DNA of 64,000 nt. Source: Bradyrhizobium zhengyangense (GTDB taxonomy: Bacteria > Pseudomonadota > Alphaproteobacteria > Rhizobiales > Xanthobacteraceae). Below are positions 8,315 through 16,333 of the stretch, one piece after another; positions within the stretch are counted from its first letter, which is position 1, and every line of letters begins with the position of its first letter. Below the pieces are notes generated by a model. That model saw only the letters and a list, made by a program, of their open reading frames with translations. It was not told the origin of the DNA and did not search any database. Made by a program: the position numbers and the translations under genes. The stretch spans positions 372,001 to 436,000 of the forward strand of contig NZ_JAKLUA010000005.1 in assembly GCF_022012435.1 (NCBI RefSeq), given 5' to 3'.

Positions 8315-8971
8315 ATGGCCAAGGTGCTATCGGTCGAGCCGACCATCGATCCTTCGGCGAAGCTGCACGTGGTCAGGCTCGGCGCCTATACCGAGGTCGG
8401 AGCGCGCACCATCCTTCACGAGGTGGTGATGGGGGATTACTCCTACGTCGTCAACGACGCGCAGATCACCTACACCACCATCGGAAAGTTCTGCTCGATC
8501 GCGGCGATGACGCGCATCAATCCCGGCAACCACCCGATGCACCGCGCCACGCAGGCACATTTCACCTACCGCTCCAGTGCCTATTTTCCGGGCGAGAGCG
8601 ACGACCACGAGTTCTTCGACTGGCGGCGCCAGCATCACGTTCACATCGGCCACGACGTCTGGATCGGCCATGGGGCGGTGGTGCTGCCGGGCCGCAACAT
8701 CGGCACCGGCGCGGTCATCGCGGCCGGTGCCATCGTCACCAAGGACGTGCCGGCCTATACCATTGTCGCCGGCAATCCGGCGCGCATCTTGCGGCGACGG
8801 TTCTCGGAGGAGGTTGCCGGACGGCTCGCCAAGCTGGCATGGTGGGATTGGGATCACGACAAATTGCGTGACGCGCTGCCCAATTTCCGCAAGCTCGCAA
8901 TTGAAGATTTCCTGTCGGCATACGAAGCAGAAGCAAGTTCCTCTTCCAGCAAACGAAGCGCGGTCGCGTGA
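8315..8971 (+). CDS. Phosphonate-cluster hexapeptide-repeat acyltransferase
   Basis: This protein has 218 residues and a left-handed beta-helix (hexapeptide) fold. Repeats are visible as GAYTEVGARTIL, GDYSYV and the xenobiotic-acetyltransferase-like segment HIGHDVWIGHGAVVLPGRNIGTGAVIAAGAIVTKDVPAYTIVAGNPAR. It belongs to the subfamily regularly found with C-P lyase genes. A role in acetylating aminophosphonates, analogous to the GNAT PhnO, is an inference; the substrate is not known to me. It overlaps phnM by 4 bases (GTGA) and follows a three-repeat Pho box. Confidence 0.9.
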   Translation: MAKVLSVEPTIDPSAKLHVVRLGAYTEVGARTILHEVVMGDYSYVVNDAQITYTTIGKFCSIAAMTRINPGNHPMHRATQAHFTYRSSAYFPGESDDHEFFDWRRQHHVHIGHDVWIGHGAVVLPGRNIGTGAVIAAGAIVTKDVPAYTIVAGNPARILRRRFSEEVAGRLAKLAWWDWDHDKLRDALPNFRKLAIEDFLSAYEAEASSSSSKRSAVA

Positions 8972-10161
8972 CAGACATTTTCATCGAGGGTGGCCGGACC
9001 CTGATTGGCTCCGAGCTTGCCGAAACATCGCTCACCACATTCGGAACCGATATTGCGCAGATCGATGCACCTCGCGGCCGCGCGCTCATGGCGATCGACG
9101 CGCGCAATTTGCTGGTGCTGCCCGGCATCGTCGACCTGCATGGCGATGCCTTCGAGCGGCAGATGATGCCGCGCGCCGGCGTCGATTTCCCGATCGACGT
9201 CGCGCTAGCCGATACCGACCGCCAGGTCATCGGCAACGGCATCACCACAGTCTTCCATGCCACCACCTGGTCGTGGGAGCCGGGCCTGCGCAGCGGCGAC
9301 AATGCCAGGCGCCTACTCGAGGCGATCGAGCGGCAGCGTCCTCACTTCGCCGCCGACACCCGTTTCCATCTGCGGCACGAGACCTACAATCTCGATGCGG
9401 AGGCCGAGATAAGACAGTGGCTGGCCGAGGGCCGCGTCGACCTGTTCGCCTTCAACGACCACATGGACGGGGTCGTTGCCGACATCTCGAATCCACGCAA
9501 GCGCAACCGCATGGTGGAGCGCACTGGCCTGTCGAGCGAGGATTTCGACCAGCTCGTCGCGCATATCGTCTCGCGCGCGGCCGATGTTCCGGCCTCGATC
9601 ACCCGGCTCGCAGCAGCGGCGCGCGCGGCTGAGGTGCGGATGCTCTCGCATGACGATCAGACGCCGGAGATGCGCCGGAATTTTCGCGACATGGGCGTGA
9701 GGCTCGCCGAGTTTCCGGTCAACGAGGAGACGGCGCGCGAGGCCGCTTGTCATGGCGATGCCATCGTCTACGGCGCACCGAACGTCGTGCGCGGCGGCAG
9801 CCACACCGGCTGGACCAAGGCGTCCGACATGGTCGCCAAGGGACTCTGCACAGTGCTGGCCTCGGACTATTATTATCCGGCGCCGTTGCTCGCCGCATTC
9901 CGGCTTGCCGCCGACGGCGTGCTACCGCTTAACGAAGCCTGGAAGCTGATCTCGTCGGCGCCAGCAGAGGCCACCGGCCTGACCGATCGCGGCACGCTCG
10001 CTGCCGGCCGTCGCGCCGACATCCTGCTCGTCGACGACAGCACGCCGATGCGTCCGCGGCTGGTCGCGGTCATCGCGGCCGGCAAACTCGTCCATCTCAC
10101 CGATGCGGCGCGGCTGGCTGGCATGGCGGCAACATCGCGCGAGACTGTCGTTGCGGCATAA
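8968..10161 (+). CDS. phnM: Alpha-D-ribose 1-methylphosphonate 5-triphosphate diphosphatase PhnM
   Basis: PhnM is an amidohydrolase-fold enzyme of 397 residues that removes pyrophosphate from the ribose-phosphonate triphosphate before PhnJ acts. The metal site begins in LPGIVDLHGDAFERQMMPR. Further ligand regions are TTVFHATT, MLSHDDQTPE and LASDYYYPA, all typical of PhnM. The start is GTG at 8968, overlapping the stop of the acyltransferase gene, so translation is coupled. C-terminal LAAGRRADILLVDD is the usual amidohydrolase ending. Confidence 0.95.
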   Translation: MTDIFIEGGRTLIGSELAETSLTTFGTDIAQIDAPRGRALMAIDARNLLVLPGIVDLHGDAFERQMMPRAGVDFPIDVALADTDRQVIGNGITTVFHATTWSWEPGLRSGDNARRLLEAIERQRPHFAADTRFHLRHETYNLDAEAEIRQWLAEGRVDLFAFNDHMDGVVADISNPRKRNRMVERTGLSSEDFDQLVAHIVSRAADVPASITRLAAAARAAEVRMLSHDDQTPEMRRNFRDMGVRLAEFPVNEETAREAACHGDAIVYGAPNVVRGGSHTGWTKASDMVAKGLCTVLASDYYYPAPLLAAFRLAADGVLPLNEAWKLISSAPAEATGLTDRGTLAAGRRADILLVDDSTPMRPRLVAVIAAGKLVHLTDAARLAGMAATSRETVVAA

Positions 10162-10179
10162 ATTGGCTATGCTTTGCGG

Positions 10180-10884
10180 ATGACAGGCTTCCCCCGCTAC
10201 GCGATCTATTTTGCCGCCGGCGCCGACAACGCGCTCTCGCGCTTCGGCGCCGAGCTGCTGGGCTATGATGCCTACACGGGTGACGAAGTGCCCTTTCCCG
10301 GCGACGCCCTGCGCGTCGCCGCCGACTGGCACGACGTCACCGCCGATCCCCGCAAATACGGTTTTCACGGCACGCTGAAGGCGCCGATGGCGCTGGCCTC
10401 AGGCAAGACCGAGGCCGAACTCGTGGCGGCCTGTGCGACATTCGCCGGCAAGGCGCGCCCGATCCCGGTGATCCGCCCAATCGTCGATTCCATCAGCGGC
10501 TTCATTGCCGTCATTCCGGCCGAGCCGGGCGACGCGCTTCAACAGCTCGCCGCCGATTGCACCCGCGATTTTGATTGCTTCCGCCCTATCCTCACGGCGG
10601 AAGACCGCGCGCGTCGCCGACCCGAAAAGCTCAGCGAGCGGCAGCGTGAGCATCTTGACCGCTGGGGCTACCCTTACGTGATGGAAGAATTCCGCTTCCA
10701 CATGACCCTGACCGGACGGCTCGATGCGGAGCGCCGCGGCCCGATCCTGGAGATGCTGCGAGCGAGATTTGCGGGGCTTGGTCTCGATACGCTGGAGATC
10801 GATCGCATTGCGCTGTTCAAGCAGGATGATGCGAAGGCGTGCTTCCGCATCATCAGCGAGTGGACGCTGGCACCGGTCTCGTAG
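10180..10884 (+). CDS. Phosphonate-cluster 2H-phosphoesterase-like protein (DUF1045)
   Basis: This protein has 234 residues from ATG 10180; an in-frame TTG at 10174 is possible. Two His-x-Thr motifs, FHGTLKAP (about residue 66) and FHMTLTGR (about 172), are the paired catalytic signature of 2H phosphoesterases. The family is found with C-P lyase genes. The late cyclic-phosphate step uses PhnP in E. coli, and no phnP or phnN is in this window. This protein may open the 1,2-cyclic ribosyl phosphate. That role is inference from fold and neighbours. Confidence 0.88.
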   Translation: MTGFPRYAIYFAAGADNALSRFGAELLGYDAYTGDEVPFPGDALRVAADWHDVTADPRKYGFHGTLKAPMALASGKTEAELVAACATFAGKARPIPVIRPIVDSISGFIAVIPAEPGDALQQLAADCTRDFDCFRPILTAEDRARRRPEKLSERQREHLDRWGYPYVMEEFRFHMTLTGRLDAERRGPILEMLRARFAGLGLDTLEIDRIALFKQDDAKACFRIISEWTLAPVS

Positions 10885-11002
10885 GGCGGGCAAAGGCGCA
10901 AAGCGCTGTACCCACGTTCTTTTTTCAAAAATACGCAGGTCGTGGGCACGCTTCCGCTCCGCTTTTCGAGCTACGGCGGACAAGCCGCTTTGCCCACCCT
11001 AC
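10881..11002. repeat. Dispersed palindromic repeat at a convergent junction (copy B)
   Basis: Outer arms GTAGGGCGGGCAAAG (10881-10895) and CTTTGCCCACCCTAC (10988-11002) pair at 14 of 15 positions, with an internal GTACCCAC / GTGGGCAC pair. It is related to copy A at 4437-4538. The left arm contains the stop codon of the 2H-phosphoesterase gene, and the element ends about 20 bases before the stop of the convergent neighbour. Confidence 0.75.
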
Positions 11003-11021
11003 AAGGGCTGAGCGCGTGGCT

Positions 11022-11960
11022 CTACTTCCCCCACCGCAGCGCCAGCGCGTCGCGCTCCTTGGCGAGCTCCAGCAATCCCGCCCTCGTCGCCGGATGCAGC
11101 GGTTGCAGCGGATGGCGGACCATATCCGACTTGATCACGCCCCCAGCCTGCATCATCGCTTTGCAAGCGATCAGGCCGCATTGGCGGTTCTCGTAGTTGA
11201 TCAGCGGCAGCCAGCGTTCATAGGCGGCCTTCGCCTTCTCTCGATCGCCCGCGAAATAAGGATCGATGATCTGCCTGATACCGTCGGGATAGCCGCCGCC
11301 GGTCATCGCACCGGTCGCGCCCGCGTCGAGATCGGCCATCAGCGTGATCGCTTCCTCGCCATCCCAGGGGCCCTCGATCTCCTTGCCGCCCACCTCGATC
11401 AGGCTGCGGAGCTTCGCGGCCGCGCCGGGCACTTCGATCTTGAAATAGCGGATGTTGGAGAATTCGCGCGCCAGCCGCGCCAGCAGCTCGACCGACAGCG
11501 GCGTGCCCGCAACCGGCGCATCCTGGATCATGATCGGGATGTCGATCGCGCCCGAGAGCACCTTGAAGAATTCGACGATGCCCTTCTCCGGCACGCGGAA
11601 GGTGGCGCCGTGATAGGGCGGCATCACCATCACCATGGCGGCACCGGCGGCCTCCGCCTGCTTGCTGCGCGCCGCGCACACCGCCGAGCTGAAATGAGTG
11701 GTGGTGACGATGACGGGCACGCGGCCGGCGACTTGCTCCAGCACCGCATGCATGACGCTCTCGCGCTCGGCATCGGTCAGCACGAACTGCTCGGAGAAAT
11801 TGGCAAGGATGCAGATGCCATGCGAGCCGGCATCGATCATGAAGTCGATGCAGCGGCGCTGGCCCTCGAGATCGAGCTCGCCGCGCTCGTCGAAGATGGT
11901 GGGTGCGACCGGAAACACGCCGCGATAGGGGCGCTGGGCCTTATGTGGGGTGACCGGCAT
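11022..11960 (-). CDS. L-2-keto-3-deoxyarabonate dehydratase-like protein (DapA superfamily)
   Basis: This protein has 312 residues. The ATG at 11960 was chosen because GGGAG lies 8 bases upstream; the frame is open to 12011. The DapA fold is shown by the catalytic tyrosine in MVMPPYHGAT and the Schiff-base lysine K174 in YFKIEVPG. Segments ILANFSEQF, VTTTHFSSAVCAARS and EGPWDGEEAITL closely resemble my memory of Azospirillum L-2-keto-3-deoxyarabonate dehydratase (non-phosphorylating L-arabinose pathway). No other arabinose genes are adjacent, so the substrate is inferred from sequence alone. Confidence 0.82.
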   Translation of the reverse strand: MPVTPHKAQRPYRGVFPVAPTIFDERGELDLEGQRRCIDFMIDAGSHGICILANFSEQFVLTDAERESVMHAVLEQVAGRVPVIVTTTHFSSAVCAARSKQAEAAGAAMVMVMPPYHGATFRVPEKGIVEFFKVLSGAIDIPIMIQDAPVAGTPLSVELLARLAREFSNIRYFKIEVPGAAAKLRSLIEVGGKEIEGPWDGEEAITLMADLDAGATGAMTGGGYPDGIRQIIDPYFAGDREKAKAAYERWLPLINYENRQCGLIACKAMMQAGGVIKSDMVRHPLQPLHPATRAGLLELAKERDALALRWGK

Positions 11961-12073
11961 CGAAATTATCTCCCTGTAGTCCCGTCCGTTAGAGCTTGGT
12001 ACCGCTACCATTTACAGGTCGCAGGCAGGCGCGGCAATGCCGAACCGCGTTCCGTTGAGCCGGGAATGAGGCC

Positions 12074-14155
12074 TTAAGCGGACTTTACGGCGCCGAGGAA
12101 GCCTTCCACCGCGACGCGCAGGCGGTCGGCGTCGGCCGACATCTTGGTCACGGACTGGAACAGCACCGTGCCGGCATTGCCCGTCTCCTGGTTGAGCTGG
12201 GCCACGCTGCCGATGGTGTCGGTGACCTCGCGGGTGCCCTGGGCGGCATGCTGGAAGTTGCGCGAGATCTCCGTGGTAGCCGCGCGCTGCTGTTCGACCG
12301 CGGCGGCAATGGCCGTCATCTTCTCGTCGATGCCGCTGATGGCGCCCCCGATCGAACGGATGGCGGCGACGGCCTGGCCGGTCGCGCCCTGAATCTCCTC
12401 GACCTGGCGCGAGATTTCTTCCGTCGCGGTCGCGGTCTGCGACGCTAGGCTCTTGACCTCGCCGGCAACCACAGCAAAGCCGCGGCCGGCTTCGCCGGCG
12501 CGGGCCGCCTCGATGGTGGCGTTCAAGGCGAGCAGATTGGTCTGGCCGGCAATGGCGTGGATCATCTTCACGACTTCGCTGATACGGCCGGCGGTCTGGT
12601 CGAGGATTTCGACCGTCGCGTTGGTCTGCTCGACCTGCGACACCGCTTCGCGCGCATCGCGTGCGCTGGACTGCACCTGCGCGGAGATTTCGCCGACGGA
12701 GGCCGAGAGCTCCTCGGTCGCGGCCGCGATGCTTTCAAGATTGTTGGTGGCCTGCTCGGCGGCGGAGGAGACCGCGGCCGTCTGGCTGCTCGATTCCGAC
12801 ACCAGCGTGCGCACGTCGGTCGCCGTGGCATCGAGTTCCTTGGCCGATGCCGCGACGCTCTGGATCACCGCCTGCACGGTGTCGTCGAAGCTCCGGCACG
12901 CCTCGTCGACGGTGCCAGAGCGGGCCAGCTGCAGCGCCTGCTGCGATTCGCGTTCCTGGCCGAGACGTTCCGCGGTGGCCGCGCTCTCGCGCAGGCTTTC
13001 AAGCGCGGCGGCCATGGTGCCGAACTCGTCGGGATAGCGGGATTGCGGAACCGGCGTCGCGTAGTCGCGTGCGCTGATCCGGGCGATCGCGTCGAGAATG
13101 GCGCGGACCGGACGCATCAGGCGATTGCGCACGACATAGACGCCGGCCAGCGTCACGGCGAGCGCCGCCAGGAACGCCAGCGACTGCACGATGAGATTGG
13201 TCAGCGCCTTGGCCTGAACGGTCTCGGCTCGCGCGATCGACTGGTCGAGCGCCTTGGTCGCGACACCGACAATGAGCGGGAACGGCGACTGGCACAGCGC
13301 ATTCCAATCCGCCGCCGCCATCGCCGGCTTGCCGCTGCCGTCAAAGTTCTTGGTGAGATCGCCGATCTGCTTGAGAACGCCGTCGGTTTTGGCCTTCGCC
13401 TCCTTGGCCGAAGTGGCCAGTTCCGCGGTCACATCTGGCGCGGCCAGCAACTCGGTCATGCCGGCCCAGCCGGAGGCGATGGTGCCGTCCCATTGCGCCA
13501 GCGAGCGCTTCTGGGTGTCGTCAAGCGGCTTGCTGCTGTTGACGTTCGAACGCAGCACCGAGCAATGGATGCCATAGCGGTCGCGCACCTGCCAGGCGAG
13601 GCGGCGGACCTGGATCATGCGGGCGATGAAGGGATCGTTCATCCAGGCCCGGTTCGACACTGCGGTCGAGGCGAGATTTGCGGTGTCGATCACCTTGGTG
13701 ACGGCATCGTACCAGGAGTTGGTCCGCTCGATCTTGCGCTCGGCGCGCGGACGCTTGGCTTCATCATAGAACAGCTGGAATTGCGGCGCGGCCTCACCCC
13801 AGCCCTGCTTCAGCTTGCTTGCCAGTTCATCGCGGCGGGCAAAATCGATCGTGGCGAGGGCGGCGCTGATGCCCTCATAGCCGCCCTGCTCCGCCTTCTC
13901 TGCCTCGGCGAGCTTTGCGCGCGGATCGTCGTCGCCGAGGATCGCGCTCTGGGCATCGCCGCGATTGTTGCGCAGGGACAGCACGCCGTGGAAGATCGCC
14001 TTGTCGGCGGCGGCGAGCCGCGCCGTCTCGAGACTGTCGTTGTAGCGGCCGAAGGCCCCGACCATCTGGATCGCCGTAGAGGCGAGCGCGCCGGCCGCCA
14101 GCAGGGCCATCAAGGTCAGGAGGAGCGAGCTTACCGATTTCTTAAACATTGCCAT
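12074..14155 (-). CDS. Methyl-accepting chemotaxis protein
   Basis: This transmembrane chemoreceptor has 693 residues. An N-terminal membrane anchor (about residues 8-32) is followed by a large, mostly helical periplasmic sensor of about 280 residues, a second membrane segment (near SLAFLAALAVTLAGVYVV), a HAMP linker and a signalling domain. The conserved hairpin tip reads IAGQTNLLALNATIEAARAG. There is no C-terminal CheR/CheB pentapeptide. The ligand is unknown. No che genes are adjacent, so it is an orphan receptor. Confidence 0.93.
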   Translation of the reverse strand: MAMFKKSVSSLLLTLMALLAAGALASTAIQMVGAFGRYNDSLETARLAAADKAIFHGVLSLRNNRGDAQSAILGDDDPRAKLAEAEKAEQGGYEGISAALATIDFARRDELASKLKQGWGEAAPQFQLFYDEAKRPRAERKIERTNSWYDAVTKVIDTANLASTAVSNRAWMNDPFIARMIQVRRLAWQVRDRYGIHCSVLRSNVNSSKPLDDTQKRSLAQWDGTIASGWAGMTELLAAPDVTAELATSAKEAKAKTDGVLKQIGDLTKNFDGSGKPAMAAADWNALCQSPFPLIVGVATKALDQSIARAETVQAKALTNLIVQSLAFLAALAVTLAGVYVVRNRLMRPVRAILDAIARISARDYATPVPQSRYPDEFGTMAAALESLRESAATAERLGQERESQQALQLARSGTVDEACRSFDDTVQAVIQSVAASAKELDATATDVRTLVSESSSQTAAVSSAAEQATNNLESIAAATEELSASVGEISAQVQSSARDAREAVSQVEQTNATVEILDQTAGRISEVVKMIHAIAGQTNLLALNATIEAARAGEAGRGFAVVAGEVKSLASQTATATEEISRQVEEIQGATGQAVAAIRSIGGAISGIDEKMTAIAAAVEQQRAATTEISRNFQHAAQGTREVTDTIGSVAQLNQETGNAGTVLFQSVTKMSADADRLRVAVEGFLGAVKSA

Positions 14156-14279
14156 GGGTCACAAGGGGCCTACTTCCAGGAGAGGCCACCTTGCATCGCG
14201 ACATGCCAATGTTCCGTTAAGGGTTTAGTCAAATGCAGGTCGTTCGCGATTTGCCAAACCTTTTGTCAGGTCCGCATCG

Positions 14280-15050
14280 TCAAGAAACCTTCGTGAAATC
14301 AGGCGGACGCCGCTCGGCGAACGCCGTAAACGCCTCGCGCGCCTCGGCCGTGCGCAGACGCTTCGCGAACTGCTCGCCCTCGGCCTGCATTTGCGCCACC
14401 AGCGCCTCGCCGTTGCGCATCAGCTTCTTGGTCGCGATGAGCGCGCCGGCCGGCTGCCGGGCCAGACGCTGGGCGAGCGCAAGCGCCTCGGTATCGAGCT
14501 TGTCGAGCGGCACCACGCGGTTGACGAGGCCCCATTCCAGCGCGGACTTGGCCGGCACGGTCTCGCCAAGTGCAAACATCTCATAGGCGCGGGCATAGCC
14601 GATCCGCGCCGGCATCAGGAGGCTGGAGGCGGCTTCCGGCACCAGCGCCAAGCTGACGAAGGGCGTCGACAACTGCGTATTCTCGGCAAGCACGACCAGA
14701 TCGCAATGCAGGAGCATCGTGGTGCCGACGCCGACGGCACGGCCCTGCACGGCGGCAACAAGGGGCCGCGTGCAACGCGCCAGCGACTGGATGAAGCGTC
14801 CGACATTGCGGCTGCCTTCGGACTTGCCTGACGCGACGGCGGCGAATTCGCCGACGTCGTTGCCCGCGGTGAACATGTCGCCCTCGCCGCGGATCAGCAA
14901 CACGCGCACGGACGGGTCGGACTCGGCGGCTTCGATGGCGTCGGCAAGCTTGCCGTACATCGCATCCGTCAACGCGTTCTTCTTGTCGGAGCGCGCCAAA
15001 GTGAGCGTGAGAATTCCGTTGTTGTTTTCAACTCGCACATGCTCGGTCAT
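14280..15050 (-). CDS. Enoyl-CoA hydratase/isomerase family protein
   Basis: This crotonase-fold protein has 256 residues. The oxyanion-hole segments are FTAGNDVGEF (about residue 60) and GRAVGVGTTML (about 104). The acidic residue in LALVPEAASS (near 134) is the one usually kept in isomerases, while the first hydratase glutamate position reads AVQGRAVG, without Glu. This suggests a delta3,delta2-enoyl-CoA isomerase or a related activity rather than a classic hydratase. It is probably co-transcribed with the marR gene immediately upstream (12-base gap). Confidence 0.9.
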   Translation of the reverse strand: MTEHVRVENNNGILTLTLARSDKKNALTDAMYGKLADAIEAAESDPSVRVLLIRGEGDMFTAGNDVGEFAAVASGKSEGSRNVGRFIQSLARCTRPLVAAVQGRAVGVGTTMLLHCDLVVLAENTQLSTPFVSLALVPEAASSLLMPARIGYARAYEMFALGETVPAKSALEWGLVNRVVPLDKLDTEALALAQRLARQPAGALIATKKLMRNGEALVAQMQAEGEQFAKRLRTAEAREAFTAFAERRPPDFTKVS

Positions 15051-15062
15051 GAGTATCTCCTC

Positions 15063-15536
15063 TTATTCATCTGGGTCTCTTGTCACGTCTCTTATGGAGT
15101 CTCTTGGAAACTTGTCCTGAATGCTGGTCAGCCAACGCGCGACGACATCGATCTCGGCGCTGGTAAATCCTTCCGTCAGCGCGGCATTGATCGCGGCCGT
15201 ATCGGCTTTCGCCTGCGCCAGTACATGGCGCCCTTTCGGCGTCAGCCACACGCGCCAGGCGCGGCCGTCGTCGTGATCAGCGCGCCGCTCAACCAGCTTT
15301 GCCGCGGCGCTGCGATCGACCAGGCCCGAAATGCCGGCCGGGCCGAGATCAAGCGCCGCACCCGCCTCGCCCATCAGGACGCCGTCCTGCTTGCCGAGGA
15401 TGAACAACAGCCCTGCCTGCGCCGGCGTCACCTCGTTTTGCGGCTGCGCCGCCATCCAGCGCTGCAATCGCCGTTGCGCGACGCTCAGGAGGTAGATCAG
15501 CCGGTGATGCCTGGCCTCAGGCAATTTCTTTCGCAT
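15063..15536 (-). CDS. MarR family transcriptional regulator
   Basis: This regulator has 157 residues and a winged helix, with the recognition-helix region LDLGPAGISGLVDRSAAAKLVERRADHDDGRAW near residues 60-95. The frame is open upstream to 15629. The ATG at 15536 was chosen because a promoter with -35 TTGACA and -10 TATATG ends only 6 bases before it, implying a leaderless or nearly leaderless transcript. A 14-base palindrome covers the start codon, so autoregulation is likely. It probably controls the enoyl-CoA hydratase gene downstream. Confidence 0.88.
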   Translation of the reverse strand: MRKKLPEARHHRLIYLLSVAQRRLQRWMAAQPQNEVTPAQAGLLFILGKQDGVLMGEAGAALDLGPAGISGLVDRSAAAKLVERRADHDDGRAWRVWLTPKGRHVLAQAKADTAAINAALTEGFTSAEIDVVARWLTSIQDKFPRDSIRDVTRDPDE

Positions 15537-15571
15537 GCGAAACATATATTGGGACGACGGCCTGTTGTCAA
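15529..15571 (-). promoter_or_regulatory. marR promoter with palindromic operator over the start codon
   Basis: On the minus strand, -35 TTGACA (15571-15566), a 17-base spacer and -10 TATATG (15548-15543) are followed at once by the perfect palindrome TTTCGCATGCGAAA (15529-15542). Its central ATG is the proposed start codon. This geometry is what a self-repressing MarR dimer would need. Confidence 0.75.
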
Positions 15572-15583
15572 AGCCTGTCGTCG

Positions 15584-16243
15584 CTAGCGCGACGCCCCGC
15601 GGCAGCCGTCGAGAAGAGTTGCGGCGCATACCCGTGCCCGCTTCTCGATTTCCTTGCGCGAGGGCAGCGTCAGGCAGGCGTAGATCGCCGCGCGCTGCGG
15701 CGCCGACACCATCATGCCGATCATCATGCCGGCGGCTTCATCGACATTATCAAGCGCGAGGCGCTTCTTCTTGACTTGATCGCGCAGCCAACCCGCCAGC
15801 GCCGCCGCGGTACGCGCGATGCCATCCCGGTAAAAATTCGCAGCAAGGTCGGGGAACGTCGCCGATTGCTGCAGCACCATGCGCTGCAGCGACACGACCT
15901 CCGGATCGAGTGCGAGATCGGCACAGGCGACCAGCACGGCAGCCAGGCTGGTTTCGATGTCGGCCTGGTTGTTGGCCTGGAGATTGACGTCGGAGAGCAA
16001 CCGCTCGAGCCTGTCAGCGCACATGGCTTCGAACAGCGCCGCCTTGCCGGGAAACAGCCGGTAGAGAGTCTTGGTGGAGATGCCGGCGCCGCGCGCCAGC
16101 TCTTCGGTGCTGGTTGCTGCGTAGCCGTCGACCGCGAAGGCGTGCCGCGCGGCCTCGATGACGATCCGCTTCGTCTCTTCGTCGCTGCGCACCGGCGGCC
16201 GCCCGCGCGGACGACACTCTGATGACGGTTTTGCCTGAGCCAT
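15584..16243 (-). CDS. TetR family regulator, likely repressor of the adjacent emrAB pump
   Basis: This regulator has 219 residues. Its N-terminal helix-turn-helix (about residues 25-70) includes VDGYAATSTEELARGAGISTKTLYRLFPGK, standard for TetR. The basic N-terminal arm RPRGRPPVR is common in regulators of efflux genes. The C-terminal ligand domain is typical (TetR_C-like). It is divergent from emrA across 90 bases holding an 18-base near-palindrome that overlaps the emrA -35 box. Role as the emrAB repressor is inferred from this layout. Confidence 0.92.
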   Translation of the reverse strand: MAQAKPSSECRPRGRPPVRSDEETKRIVIEAARHAFAVDGYAATSTEELARGAGISTKTLYRLFPGKAALFEAMCADRLERLLSDVNLQANNQADIETSLAAVLVACADLALDPEVVSLQRMVLQQSATFPDLAANFYRDGIARTAAALAGWLRDQVKKKRLALDNVDEAAGMMIGMMVSAPQRAAIYACLTLPSRKEIEKRARVCAATLLDGCRGASR

Positions 16244-16258
16244 GTTTTTAAATGATGC

Positions 16259-16297
16259 CTGTCATTCGATTGACAGTCCCAACGCTAATCCTATTTT
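16259..16297 (+). promoter_or_regulatory. emrA promoter with overlapping TetR-type operator
   Basis: CTGTCA-TTCGAT-TGACAG (16259-16276) is a palindrome broken by a single mismatched pair. Its right half contains the -35 TTGACA (16270-16275). A -10 candidate TATTTT (16292-16297) follows after 16 bases. Binding here would block emrA transcription and probably also regulate the tetR gene 16 bases to the left. Confidence 0.7.
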
Positions 16298-16333
16298 GGA
16301 AATCGTCAAGTTTCCTAATTCAGGGAGGCGGCG

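Noticed and set aside
12557..14296. Long opposite-strand open frame across the chemoreceptor gene (and similar ones at 4437-5498, 10839-12077 and 5414-6403).
   Set aside because: They mirror real genes, have no family similarity, and are expected in high-GC sequence where reverse frames lack stops.
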